The position numbers were made by a program, and so were the translations under genes. Shown in pieces: positions 21,376 through 30,778 of a stretch of 64,000 nucleotides of DNA (positions are counted from its first letter, which is position 1; each line of letters starts with the position of its first letter). The notes under the pieces were generated by a model. That model was given only the letters and a program-made list of their open reading frames with translations, searched no databases and was not told where the DNA came from. This DNA is from CAWJJM01 sp963843275. GTDB taxonomy: Bacteria; Acidobacteriota; Thermoanaerobaculia; Multivoradales; JBCCEF01. The stretch is taken from NCBI GenBank assembly GCA_963843275.1, contig CAWJJM010000012.1:992001-1056000 (forward strand), written 5' to 3'.

Positions 21376-22085
21376 CCGGCGGCGGCCGCGGCATCGGCCG
21401 GGCCGTCGTGGAGGCCCTGCTCGCGGCGGCCCCGGAGGCGCGGGTGGCGTTCACCTTCCGCGCCGACGAGGCGGCGGCCCGGGCCGTCGAGGAGGCCGCG
21501 GCCGGGCGCGCCCGCGCCTTCCGCCTCGACCTGGCGGAGCGCTCCCGGCCGGACGACCTCGTGGCCGCCGTCGAGGAGGCTCTGGGACCGCTTTCGGGGC
21601 TGGTCAACAACGCCGGCGGGCGCAGCGAGTCGCTCCTCGCGCTGACCCCGGACGCCGCCTGGGACGGCACGGTGGACGTCCACCTCGGCGGCACCTTCCG
21701 GATGTGCCGGGCGGTCCTGCGGGGCATGGTGACGCGGCGCCGGGGGTCGATCGTCAACGTCGCCTCCCTGGCCGCCCTGCACGCGGTCCCCGGGCAGGCG
21801 GCGTACGCGGCGGCCAAGGCCGGCGTGCTGGCGCTCACGCGGGTGCTGGCGCGCGAGGTGGGGCGGCGGGGGGTCCGGGTGAACGCGGTGGTGCCGGGGT
21901 TCGTCGCCACCGCCATGACGGCGGCGCTGGCGGACTCCCGCGTCGCCGCCCTGCGCGGGGGCGAGTGCCTTCCCGGCGGCGTCGCGCCGCGCCACGTCGC
22001 CGAGGCGGCGGTCTTCCTCCTCTCCGACCGCGCCGCCGGGATCACCGGCCAGGCCCTGGTGGTCGACGCCGGCGCCTCCGCGTGA
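21351..22085 (+). CDS. 3-oxoacyl-ACP reductase (FabG-type ketoreductase)
   Basis: Short-chain dehydrogenase of 244 residues with the cofactor motif TGGGRGIGRA, LVNNAGG, and the catalytic Ser139 (VNVASLAA), Tyr152 (AAYAAAKAG) and Lys156. It ends with the FabG-type ITGQALVVDAG. It would reduce the beta-keto group formed by the ketosynthase pair. The start lies 25 bases inside the glycosyltransferase gene and the stop overlaps the exporter start (GTGA). A dehydratase needed to complete the cycle is absent from this operon but one is encoded at 54357-55286. Confidence 0.92.
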   Translation: MDTGVVLVTGGGRGIGRAVVEALLAAAPEARVAFTFRADEAAARAVEEAAAGRARAFRLDLAERSRPDDLVAAVEEALGPLSGLVNNAGGRSESLLALTPDAAWDGTVDVHLGGTFRMCRAVLRGMVTRRRGSIVNVASLAALHAVPGQAAYAAAKAGVLALTRVLAREVGRRGVRVNAVVPGFVATAMTAALADSRVAALRGGECLPGGVAPRHVAEAAVFLLSDRAAGITGQALVVDAGASA

Positions 22086-24572
22086 GCCCCCGTCGCGCCT
22101 GGGCGCTGCTGCTGGCGGTCGCCGCCGCGGTGACCGTGCCGGCGGCGTGGGAGGCGTCGCGGTTGCGCATCGCGACCCGGCTCGAGGACCTGCTCCCGGC
22201 GGACGCTCCCGCCGCCGAGGCGTACCGCCGCTACCTGGCGGTCTTCGGCGGTTTCGAGAAGGTCTACGCGATCGTCCTGTGGCGCGGCCCCGACCCGGAG
22301 CCGGCGCTGCTCGCGGAGGCGGCCGACCGCCTGGCGGAGAAGCTCGCCGCCAGCCCCGAGGTCGCTGCCGTCCGCGCCGGGTTGAGCCGCGCCGACGAGC
22401 GCTTCCTGCTCGACGAGGTCCTGCCGCGGGCGCCGCTGTTCCTGGGCAGCGACGCCGAGCTCGAGCGCCGCCTCGACCCGGCGGCGGTGCGCGCCCGGGT
22501 GGACGAGATCCGCCGGCGGCTCCAGGGCCCCACCGGCGCGCTGGAGGCGCGCTGGCTGGCCGCCGACCCGCTGGGTGCCGGCGGCGGCCTGGCGGCGCTG
22601 ACCTCCGGGGGCAGTCTGGGCCTGGTCGACCCGCTCACCGGGGCCTTCCTGTCACCGCGCGGCGATGCCGCCCTCGTCGTCGTCACCCCGGCGCGCGAGG
22701 AGCTCGACGCCGCCGGGGGCCGTGCCCTGGCGGCGGCTCTGGCGCAGGCCGGACGCCAGGTCGCGGCCGAGCTCGGGGCCCCGCTCGCGGTCTCGGCGGT
22801 GGGCGGACCGCTCTACGCCGCGCAGGACGAGCGGGTCATCCGTGAGGACGTGTCGCGCACCGTCGCGGGTTCGGCGGCCGTGGTCACGCTGCTCCTGATC
22901 GCCTACTTCGGCAGCGTGGGGATCCCCCTGGCGCTCGCCGCGTCGGTGGCGGTCGGCATCGTGTGGACGGCGGGCCTCACCGCGGCCGTGCACGGCGAGG
23001 TCAGCGTCCTGGGCCTCTCCTTCGCGGCCATGCTGCTCGGTCTGGGCGTCGACTACGGCATCCACGGCGCCAGTCGTTTCCGCGCCGCCCGCCTGGGCGG
23101 CAGCGACCGTCCGCGCGCGATGTCGGCCGCCCTGCGCGAGACCGGCCCGGCCATCCTGGCGTCGGTGGCCACCACCGCGGCGGCGTTCCTGGTGCTGGTG
23201 CTGGCCCATTTCCGCCCGGTCCGCGAGCTGGGCGAGGTGATGGCCGCGGGCATCGCGGCGATCCTCGTGGCCTCGCTGGCGGTGGGAGCGCCGATCCTGG
23301 TGGTGGCGCGCCCGCGGCGGGGGCGGCCGGGCCCCGGCGGCGCGGCGGCCGTTCCGCGGCGGGGGGGCTGTGGCGCGGCCTGGGGCGCCTGGTCGACGGC
23401 GCGGTGGCACTGGGGGTTCGGCGGCCGGCCTCGGTGGTGGGGGCGGGGCTGCTGCTCACCGCCGCCGCGGCGGCCGGCATCGCCCGGCTCGAGATCTCGA
23501 TCGACCTGCGGGCGATGCGCCCCGCCGACCACCCGGCCTTCGCGGCGGAGGAGCTGCTGGCCAGCCGGTTCGGCGTCGGTCTGGACAGCTCGACCGTGGT
23601 GGTGGAGGACGTGGACCTGGGCGGCGCCCTCGCCCGCGCCCGCCGGGTGGAGGCCGCGGTGCGCCGGGTGGCGGGAGCGCAGGTCGAGGTGATGTCCCCG
23701 GCCCGCTGGCTACCGGCCGGGCCGGTGGTGGAGCGTCGTCTCCGGCTGCTGCGCGGGGCCCCCGCGGCGGGAGCGGCCGCGGCGCTGGCCGACGAGGCCG
23801 CGGCCCAGGGATTCGCCCCCGGCGTGTTCGCGCGGCCCCTGGCGGTGCTGCGGGCGGCGGCGGCGGGGGAGGCGCCGGCGCCCATCCCGCGTTCGGCGTG
23901 GCCGGACTGGGTGGAGGAGCTGGTGGCCGACGACGGCGGCCGGGTGGCGGTGGCGGTGCACCTCACGACCGCGCTGGGCACCTGGCCGGAGGGCCCTCCC
24001 CGGGAGGTCCTGGCGGCGGTGCGGACGGCCGACCCGGAGGCGGTGGTGGCGTCGGTGCCGCGGGTGGGGTCGGAGCTGCGGCGCCTGATCGTGGGGGACG
24101 TGCGGCGCCTCGGGGATGGGCCCTGGCGGCGGTCGCCGCGGTCGTCCTGCTCTCCTTCCGGGGTCGGCCGCATCCTCTGCGGGGAGCGTCGCTGTCGCTG
24201 GTGCCGGTCCTCGCGGGGTGCGCCTGGACCCTGGGGCTCGCCGGCCTGGCCGGGGTCCCGGTCGATCCGTTCGCCGTGGTGGTGGCGCCGCTGCTCCTGG
24301 GGATCGGCATCGACGACGGACTCCACGCCCTCCAGGGCGAGCGCTTCCACGGCGGCCTGCCCGACTCGCTGCGCGCCAACGGACGGGCGATGGTGCTGAC
24401 CACGCTGACCACCTGTGCCGGCTTCGGCAGCCTGGCGCTGTCGCGGGTGCCGTCGCTGGCCCGGGGCGGCGTGCTGGTCGCGGCAGGCACCTTCCTGTGC
24501 CTGCTCGCCACCCTGGTCCTGCTGCCGGCGGTGGACGCGCTGGTGCCGCGCCGCGCCGGGGGGGCGACGTGA
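22082..24572 (+). CDS. MMPL/RND-superfamily exporter (two frameshifts)
   Basis: Inner-membrane transporter of the MMPL/HAE2 type, 830 residues when two missing bases are restored. It has the duplicated layout of one helix, a periplasmic loop and a helix bundle: first helix AWALLLAVAAAVTVPAAW, bundle 1 with LGLGVDYGIHGASRFR, second half starting GLWRGLGRLVDGAVALGVRR, bundle 2 with LLLGIGIDDGLHALQGERF. The breaks are in a G7 run at 23361-23367 and in GGGG at 24112-24115; one G added at each gives a continuous reading. MMPL exporters accompany aryl-polyene and other envelope-lipid pathways and presumably move the product across the inner membrane. Confidence 0.85.
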
Positions 24573-25538
24573 CCCCGCCCCGGGAAGGCTCGCGCCCCGA
24601 GGCGCCACCCCACGCCCCCGAGCGCGGCCGGTTGGCCCGGTGGCTCGGCCCGTTGCACGTCACCGGCGTCTTCTGGTTCCGTTTCCACGCCTTCGGGGCG
24701 CGTCGCTCCGAGGCGGTGAAGCGGCTGGTGGTCCCCCTGTTCAGCGCCTTCTTCTGGCTCGCCCTGCGGCGCATCCGGCGGGCGGTGGCGGCCAACCTGG
24801 AGGCGGTCCTGGGCCCTTGCGGCTTCGTCGAGCGCCAACGGCGCATCTGGCGGACCTTCTACACCTTCGCGTGGACCCAGACCGAGCGCTACGAGCGGCT
24901 CGAGTACGGCGACACGTTCAGCGTCGAGCTGGAGAACCGCGAGATCTGGGAGCGCAACGGCAGCGGCGGCGGCCTCATGGTCACCGGGCACGTCGGCAAC
25001 TGGGAGATGGCCTCGGCGATGCCGGCGGGTCGCGAGCGCCGCCGGGTGCACGTGGTGCGGGAGGAGGAGATGGACCCGCGGGCGCAGGCGTTCGTCGAGG
25101 GGCGGCTGGGCGAGGGGATGGGGGAGCACTACGTCACCCACTTCGCCGCACCGCGACCCGCTGCTCGGCCTGCACCTGCGCGAGGTGCTGGAAGCCGGCG
25201 AGCTGGTGGCGCTGCAGGGGGACCGGCCCCGGCGCGGCGGCGGGGCGGTGCCGACCCGGCTGTTCGGCCGGCCGTTCGCGCTGCCGGTGGGGCCGCTGGC
25301 CCTGGCCCGGCAGACGGGCTCGCCGCTGCTGCCGACGTTCGTCTACCGCGAGGGACGGCGCCGCTACCGCGTGGTCTTCCACGCGCCGATCCGGGTGGCG
25401 CGCACCGCCGACCGGCGGGCCGACTTCGCGGCGGCGGCCGGCCGCTTCGGCGCCGTGCTGGAGGACGCGGTGCGGCGCGCCCCGTACCAGTGGTTCGTGT
25501 TCCGGACGCTGTGGCCGGCCGGCGGGCCGGGCGCCTAG
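24569..25538 (+). CDS. LpxL/HtrB-family lipid acyltransferase (frameshift near 25149)
   Basis: Membrane-associated acyltransferase of 322 residues after correction. The H-x4-E active-site motif is HVGNWE (His141, Glu146) in MVTGHVGNWEMASA. The later GELVALQGDRPRRGGG and PTRLFGRPFALPVGPLALA match the family's second conserved region. The frame breaks near 25149 in TTCGCCGCACCGC: removing one C gives a DRDPLLGLHLREVL-like continuation. The GTG start overlaps the exporter stop. It is the last gene of the operon and its stop overlaps the convergent SGNH gene. It may acylate the glycosylated polyene or lipid A. Confidence 0.85.
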
Positions 25539-26680
25539 AAGGAGCTCTTGCCGAAGTTGCTGGCCAGGATCGCCAGGTCGGAGCCGTCGACGAAGCCGTC
25601 GTCGTCGAGGTCGGCGTACCCCTGGTAGCGGCTGCTGCCCTTGCGCGAGCCGAACGCCATCGCCAGACCCACCAGGTCGTAGCCGTCGACCCGCCCGTCC
25701 CGGGTGATGTCCCCGGCGAGGAACTGCGTGCCCGCCACGACGAACTGCAGCAGGGTGCCGTCGACGGCGTTCGGCGGGCTCGCCCGGTCCCGGGCGCTCA
25801 GGCCGACGTAGACGACGCCCTTCCAGGGGTCGGGAGCCTGGTAGCGGACGAGCTGGCGGCGTTCGTCGCCGGACAGCGTCGCCGGCACCGGCTCGCCGTC
25901 GATCAGCAGCTCGGTCTGTCCCACCGCGATGCCGGCGCCGAAGTCGTAGAGGTCCATCTGGATCTCGGACCCCGGCGGGGTGTCCTGCTGGTCGTTGTAG
26001 GGCGAGAGGTGACCGATCACCGGCGGCACCGAGTCGACGCCGGTGAGCACGTCCGCCCAGATCTCCGCCAGCAGGTCGTAGCCGGCGGCGTTGGGATGCA
26101 GCTTGTCCTCGCCGCCGGTGTAGAGGGTCGAGAAGGCGTTCTCCGTGAGCCGGAAGAAGACCTCGAAGGGGTCGGCGAGGTTGCGGCTCCGCTCCCAGGC
26201 GAGCTCCCGGATCTCGCCGGCGAGGTCGCGGGTGACGGTGTTCATCCCGTCGTAGTTGGCGCTCGGCAGGCGCGGGATCACCGTGGCGTGCACGACCTCG
26301 AGGCCGGCGGCCTCGGCGCGGGAGGCGATCTGGTCGAGGTTGAAGCGGATGGTCTCGGGCGACAGCTTGAGGTTGACGTCGTTGGTCCCCTCCATCAGCA
26401 ACAGCACGTCGCCGCCGCCGGCCAGCACCGAGTCGATCCGGGAGAGGCCCTCGGCGGTGGTCTCGCCGGGTACCCCGTGGTTCTCGACCACCGCCGGCAC
26501 GCCGCGGTCGGCGAGGAGTTGCTCGAGGCGGGGCGGGTAGCCCTTCTCGGGGCGCGGATCGAAGGAGCCGAAGGTGATGCTGTCGCCGAAAGCGAGGTAG
26601 ACCGTCTGCGCGGCGGCCGGCGCAGCGGCGGCGACGGCGAGGGCGACGGCGGCCGTCGCGACGAGGAGGCGGCGCCTCAC
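25535..26680 (-). CDS. Secreted SGNH/GDSL hydrolase with C-terminal dockerin
   Basis: A 381-residue exported esterase-like protein. The signal peptide RRRLLVATAAVALAVAAAAPAAAQ precedes an SGNH domain: block I AFGDSITFGS, block III EGTNDVNL, and the catalytic pair in DKLHPNAAGYD. After a beta-rich linker come two calcium-binding dockerin half-repeats (GDITRDGRVDGYDLVGLAMA and DLDDDGFVDGSDLAILASNF). The GTG start overlaps the upstream gene's stop (GTGA). Dockerins pair with cohesins in cellulosomes, but isolated ones are common in secreted proteins of other phyla. No cohesin is seen here. The substrate is unknown. Confidence 0.88.
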   Translation of the reverse strand: MRRRLLVATAAVALAVAAAAPAAAQTVYLAFGDSITFGSFDPRPEKGYPPRLEQLLADRGVPAVVENHGVPGETTAEGLSRIDSVLAGGGDVLLLMEGTNDVNLKLSPETIRFNLDQIASRAEAAGLEVVHATVIPRLPSANYDGMNTVTRDLAGEIRELAWERSRNLADPFEVFFRLTENAFSTLYTGGEDKLHPNAAGYDLLAEIWADVLTGVDSVPPVIGHLSPYNDQQDTPPGSEIQMDLYDFGAGIAVGQTELLIDGEPVPATLSGDERRQLVRYQAPDPWKGVVYVGLSARDRASPPNAVDGTLLQFVVAGTQFLAGDITRDGRVDGYDLVGLAMAFGSRKGSSRYQGYADLDDDGFVDGSDLAILASNFGKSSF

Positions 26681-27717
26681 GGCGGGTACTCCCAGCCGCC
26701 CAGGGCGGGTGGGGTACCGCCCGCGGGCCAGAGCAGCTCGACGCCGCCCGGCGCGGTCCGCACCAGCGGCCGGTCCGCCGGCCCGCCGCTCACCCGCGCC
26801 CGGCGTCGCAGCGCGCCCTCCGCGTCGAGCTCCACGACGCCCCAGCCGCTCGGCCCGGCGGTCCGGAAGAGCAGCAGGGCGGGGCCGTCCGCGGCCGGCG
26901 CGAAGCTGGGGTAGAGCGAGCCCGTGGCGGCGATCGGCCGGGGGGTGCTCCAGCGGGTGCCGTCGAACCGGGAGACCACGGTGCGGTAGCCGCTGCCGTC
27001 GTACCGGCTCCAGGCCGCCAGGGCGCCTCCGGCGACGGCGGTCAGCGCCGGGGTGACGTCGGGCACCCGGTTGCCCGCGCCGAGCCGCCGGGGCGCGCTC
27101 CACGCGTCGTCGCGGCCCACGCTCCAGAAGATTTCGTCGTCCTCGCCGTCGAAGCGGGTCCAGGCGAGCAGGGTGGAGCCGTCGTCGAGCAGGGTGCCGG
27201 CGAGCGCGAGCTGGCTGCCGGGCCCGGGCCGCGCCACCGTCCGGGGAGGACCCCAGCCGGCGCCGATCCGGCGCGCGTAGCGGACCGCGAGCGCGCCGCG
27301 CGCGTCGCCCTCGAGCCAGGCGAGGCCGCGCAGCTCGCCGCCGGCCGCCAGCACCACTGGCTCGAGGCGCAGCCGCGCGCGCCGGCCGCCGGGGGCCGGC
27401 AGCTCCCGCGCGATGGAACGGTCGCCGGCCAGCAGGCGCAGGCGGAGGCCGCTCCGGTCGGGGCGGATGGCGGCCGCGAACCAGCGGTCGGCGGTGCCGG
27501 CGGCGCTCTCGACGTGGGTCGCCGCCACCGCCGGCAGGGCCGCGCCGGCGGCGTCACCGGCGGCCACGCGCACCGCACCACCGAGCGCCGCCACCGGGGG
27601 AGCGGGCGCCGTCGCGGCCGCCGCGGCGCCCCCGGCGCCGACGGCGAGCAGCAGCGCGACCGCCGCCGGCGGGCTACGGAAAGAGGCGCGGCAGAAGGCG
27701 AAACGGCGTGCGCTCAT
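26677..27717 (-). CDS. Exported repeat protein, probable beta-propeller
   Basis: A 346-residue protein with an N-terminal hydrophobic export signal (AAVALLLAVGAGGAAAAA) and a body of repeated blade-like segments of about 45 residues, each with a pattern such as WTRFDGEDDEIFWSVGRDD or AWSRYDGSGYRTVVSRFDG followed by W(S/G)xPR. This resembles sialidase-like or other six-bladed propellers, though no catalytic motif is evident. The ATG at 27717 is favoured because a TACGAT box lies six bases upstream. It is coupled to the SGNH-dockerin gene by a 4-base overlap, suggesting a joint role outside the cell. No function can be assigned. Confidence 0.65.
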   Translation of the reverse strand: MSARRFAFCRASFRSPPAAVALLLAVGAGGAAAAATAPAPPVAALGGAVRVAAGDAAGAALPAVAATHVESAAGTADRWFAAAIRPDRSGLRLRLLAGDRSIARELPAPGGRRARLRLEPVVLAAGGELRGLAWLEGDARGALAVRYARRIGAGWGPPRTVARPGPGSQLALAGTLLDDGSTLLAWTRFDGEDDEIFWSVGRDDAWSAPRRLGAGNRVPDVTPALTAVAGGALAAWSRYDGSGYRTVVSRFDGTRWSTPRPIAATGSLYPSFAPAADGPALLLFRTAGPSGWGVVELDAEGALRRRARVSGGPADRPLVRTAPGGVELLWPAGGTPPALGGWEYPP

Positions 27718-27723
27718 CCGGCC

Positions 27724-27729
27724 ATCGTA
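27724..27729 (-). promoter_or_regulatory. Leaderless-type -10 box of the propeller-SGNH operon
   Basis: On the minus strand TACGAT ends six bases (GGCCGG) before the ATG at 27717, leaving no room for a ribosome binding site. It is divergent from an equivalent box for cinA 83 bases away. Confidence 0.55.
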
Positions 27730-27811
27730 CGGTTCGCGCGGGGGTCGAGTCAACGCCAGCGGGGGGTCCCGGACGCAGTGCGGAACGCCCGGGAAGGCGC
27801 CGGTGGCGGGG

Positions 27812-27817
27812 TATGAT
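27812..27817 (+). promoter_or_regulatory. Leaderless-type -10 box of cinA
   Basis: TATGAT is followed by six bases (CCGGCC) and the cinA ATG. No Shine-Dalgarno sequence is possible. The same TATGATCCGG string precedes the gene at 59583-60614. Confidence 0.6.
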
Positions 27818-27823
27818 CCGGCC

Positions 27824-29128
27824 ATGCGGGCGGCCATCCTCGCCGTCGGGTCCGAGCTGCTCGGCACCGACCGGCTCGACACCAACTCACTGCGGCTGGC
27901 GGAGCTCCTCGAGCGCTACGGGGTGGAGCTGGTCGGCAAGGCGGTGGTGGGGGACCGCGAGGCGGACATCGCGGCGGAGGTGACGCGCTTTCTGGAGCGT
28001 GCCGAGCTGCTGCTGCTCACCGGCGGCCTCGGCCCGACCGCCGACGACGTGACGCGACCGGCGGTGGCCCGGGCGCTGGGCCGGCCGCTGGCGCGGGACT
28101 CCGCGGTGTTGGCCGCCATCGAGGAGCGCTTCCGCCTCCACGGGATGCGGATGGCGGCGGTCAACCGGCGCCAGGCCGAGGTGCCGGAGGGGGCGGTCGT
28201 CCTGCCCAACCCGCGCGGGACGGCGCCCGGCCTCCGCCTCGACGCCGCGGAGGGCCGCACCGTCTTCGTCTTCCCCGGCGTCCCGGCGGAGCTCGAAGGG
28301 ATGATGCGGCACGACCTCGAGCCCTGGCTGGCGGCGCGCTCGGCGGGCCGCGGGCGCGAGCGCGGCGCGTTGAAGGTGGCGGGTCTCCCCGAGTCGACGG
28401 TGGAGGAGCGCATCGCGCCCGCCTACGAAGAGTTCGGCCGCGAGGCGATCTCGGTGCTGGCCAAGCCGGGGGAGATCCTGCTCCAGTTCTGGGCGGCGGG
28501 GACGGCGGACGAGCGGCGCGAGCGCCTGGCGGCGATGCGGCGGCGGCTGGCGGAGTTGGTCGGTCCGGCGGTGTTCACGGCGGACCGCGACGAGGACCTC
28601 GCCGCGGTGGTGGTCGCCCTGCTGCGCGGCCGCGGCGAGAGCGTCGCGACCGCCGAGTCGTGCACCGGCGGCTGGCTCGGGCAGCGCCTCACGGCGGTGC
28701 CCGGCGCGAGCGACGTGTACCCGGGCGGTTGGATCGTCTACTCCGACGCGCTCAAGCGGCAGAGCCTCGGCGTGCCGGCCGCCACCCTGACGGCCCACGG
28801 GGCGGTGAGCGAGGCGACCGCACGCGCCCTGGCGGAGGGGGCGCGGGAGCGCAGCGGGGCCACCTGGGCGCTGGCGATCACCGGCGTCGCGGGCCCCTCC
28901 GGGGGCTCGGCGGAGAAGCCGGTCGGCACGGTGCACCTGGTGCTGGCCGGTCCCGGCGGCGCCGGCGACCACCGCCGGGTGCGCTTCCCGGGGGACCGCG
29001 AGCGGATCCGGTGGCTGTCGACGCAGCTCGCCCTGGAGATGCTGCGGCGCCGCCTGCTGGCGGCGGACAGCGCCGCCGGGGCGGCGCTCGCGACGGCGCC
29101 GGCGGCGGGCGGGGACGGCCCGGCATGA
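27824..29128 (+). CDS. cinA: CinA-type nicotinamide-nucleotide amidase/COG1058 protein
   Basis: A 434-residue protein with the full two-domain layout. The N-terminal molybdopterin-binding-like (COG1058) domain has AILAVGSELLGTDRLDTNS, LTGGLGPTADDVTRPAVA and FPGVPAELEGMM. The C-terminal PncC deamidase domain (about 270-430) has TAESCTGGWLGQRLTAVPG, YPGGWIVYSDALK and GVAGPSGGSAEKPVGTVHL. The enzyme recycles nicotinamide mononucleotide in pyridine nucleotide salvage. It starts a plus-strand operon with thpR and gpsA (4-base overlaps) from an apparent leaderless promoter. Confidence 0.94.
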   Translation: MRAAILAVGSELLGTDRLDTNSLRLAELLERYGVELVGKAVVGDREADIAAEVTRFLERAELLLLTGGLGPTADDVTRPAVARALGRPLARDSAVLAAIEERFRLHGMRMAAVNRRQAEVPEGAVVLPNPRGTAPGLRLDAAEGRTVFVFPGVPAELEGMMRHDLEPWLAARSAGRGRERGALKVAGLPESTVEERIAPAYEEFGREAISVLAKPGEILLQFWAAGTADERRERLAAMRRRLAELVGPAVFTADRDEDLAAVVVALLRGRGESVATAESCTGGWLGQRLTAVPGASDVYPGGWIVYSDALKRQSLGVPAATLTAHGAVSEATARALAEGARERSGATWALAITGVAGPSGGSAEKPVGTVHLVLAGPGGAGDHRRVRFPGDRERIRWLSTQLALEMLRRRLLAADSAAGAALATAPAAGGDGPA

Positions 29129-29742
29129 GGCTCTTCGTGGCCCTCGCGGTGCCCGCGGCGGTGCGTGCCGCCGTCGGTGAGCGCGAGCGGGCGGAGCGCC
29201 GCGGCCTGCCCGCGGCGCGCTGGGTCCACGCGGACAATCTGCACCTGACCCTGGTCTTCCTCGGGGAGACCCCGCCCGAGCGGGTGAGCGACCTCGAGGA
29301 GGAGCTCGGGGGGGCCTTCGCGGCGCACCCGCCCCTGACGCTGCGCCTGGCGGGGGCGGGCTGCTTCCCGCCGCCGCCCACCGGTGGCCGCCGCCCGCGC
29401 CCGGCGCGGGTGGCGTGGGTGGGGATCGAGGTCGCCGAGGGCAACGAGCGGCTGCTCGCCCTGCAGCGCGACGTGGAGGCGGCGGCCCGGCGGGTGGTCG
29501 AGCTGCCCGACGAGGGACGGCCGTACTCGCCGCACCTGACGCTGGCGCGACCCCGTGCGCCGTGGCGGGGCGAGGCCGTGGAGCGCTTCGCCGCCGCCTT
29601 CGGGCCCCCGTTGGGCGAGCCCTTCCGGGTGGACGCGGGGCGCCTGGTGGCGAGCGAGCTGGGCCGCGGCCCCGGGGGGGGAGCCCTCTACCGCGACGTG
29701 GCCACGTTCCCGCTGGCCGCCGGGACGGAGGACGGGGGATGA
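29125..29742 (+). CDS. thpR: RNA 2',3'-cyclic phosphodiesterase (ThpR/LigT)
   Basis: A 205-residue 2H phosphoesterase with both H-x-T/S-x motifs: NLHLTLVFLG (about residue 38) and YSPHLTLARP (about 136). Starts MRLFVALAVPA as usual for the family. It opens 2',3'-cyclic phosphate RNA ends. In many genomes thpR sits directly after cinA, as here, with a 4-base overlap; its own stop overlaps gpsA. Confidence 0.93.
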   Translation: MRLFVALAVPAAVRAAVGERERAERRGLPAARWVHADNLHLTLVFLGETPPERVSDLEEELGGAFAAHPPLTLRLAGAGCFPPPPTGGRRPRPARVAWVGIEVAEGNERLLALQRDVEAAARRVVELPDEGRPYSPHLTLARPRAPWRGEAVERFAAAFGPPLGEPFRVDAGRLVASELGRGPGGGALYRDVATFPLAAGTEDGG

Positions 29743-30752
29743 GGTCGATCGGGATCCTCGGCGCCGGCTCCTTCGGCACCGCCCTGGCCGTCCACGCCGC
29801 GGGAGCGGACCGCGAGGTGGTGCTGTGGGCGCGGCGGTCCGACCTGGCGCAGCGGATCGCCGAAGAGCGGGCGAACCGCGAGTACCTGCCGGGGATCACC
29901 GTGCCGCCCCGGGTGCGGCCGACCTCCCGGGTCGAGGATCTGGTGGGCTGCGAGGTGCTGCTCGTGGCGGTGCCCTCGCACGGCTTCCGCGAAGCGGTCC
30001 GCGAGTTCCTGGCGGCGCATCCCGGCGGCCGGCCGGTGCACCTGGTGTCGGCCACCAAGGGCGTCGAGATGGAGTCCGGGGCGCGGATGAGCCAGGTGAG
30101 CTTCGAAGAGGGCGTGGCGGCGGACCGCGACGTGCGCTTCGCCGTGCTGTCGGGGCCGAGCTTCGCGGCCGAGCTGGCGCGCGGCATGGCGACGGCGGTG
30201 GTGATCGCCTCGGAGCACGCCGAGTTGGCGCAGCTCCTCCAGGCCGAGCTGTCCTCGCCGGTGCTGCGGCTCTACTCGTCGAGCGACGTGGCGGGGGTCG
30301 AGCTCGGCGGGGCGGCGAAGAACGTGATCGCCATCGCGGCCGGGCTGGTCACCGGCGTCGGCCTCGGGTCCAACACCCTGGCGGCGCTGATCACGCGGGG
30401 TCTCCACGAGATCACCCGGCTCGGCATCGCCCACGGCGGCCAGCCGCGCACCTTCGCGGGCCTCGCCGGCCTCGGGGACCTGGTGTTGACCTGCACCGGC
30501 GGGCTGTCGCGCAACCGGCAGACCGGCCTGCAGCTCGCCGAGGGCCGCACGCTCGAGGAGATCACCGGTGGCACCACGCAGGTGGCGGAGGGCATCCGCA
30601 ACTCGCTGGCGGTGGCACGCCTGGCCCGCCAACGCAACGTCGAGATGCCGATCACCGAGCAGGTGGGGCAGGTGCTGTACTCGGGCAAGTCGCCGCGCTC
30701 GGCGCTGGCCGATCTGATGCGCCGGGAGCTCAAGTCCGAGGCGGAGCTCTGA
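29739..30752 (+). CDS. gpsA: NAD(P)-dependent glycerol-3-phosphate dehydrogenase
   Basis: Makes sn-glycerol 3-phosphate for phospholipid synthesis. The 337-residue protein has the N-terminal Rossmann motif GILGAGSFGTALA, SATKGVEMESG, SGPSFAAELARG, the catalytic-lysine segment GGAAKNVIAIAAGL and FAGLAGLGDLVLTCTGGLSRN. Length and motif order are normal. It is the third gene of the cinA-thpR-gpsA operon, overlapping thpR by 4 bases, and is followed 26 bases later by guaA. Confidence 0.97.
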   Translation: MRSIGILGAGSFGTALAVHAAGADREVVLWARRSDLAQRIAEERANREYLPGITVPPRVRPTSRVEDLVGCEVLLVAVPSHGFREAVREFLAAHPGGRPVHLVSATKGVEMESGARMSQVSFEEGVAADRDVRFAVLSGPSFAAELARGMATAVVIASEHAELAQLLQAELSSPVLRLYSSSDVAGVELGGAAKNVIAIAAGLVTGVGLGSNTLAALITRGLHEITRLGIAHGGQPRTFAGLAGLGDLVLTCTGGLSRNRQTGLQLAEGRTLEEITGGTTQVAEGIRNSLAVARLARQRNVEMPITEQVGQVLYSGKSPRSALADLMRRELKSEAEL

Positions 30753-30778
30753 GTCCCGGCGGGGGAGGGGGAAGGCGG

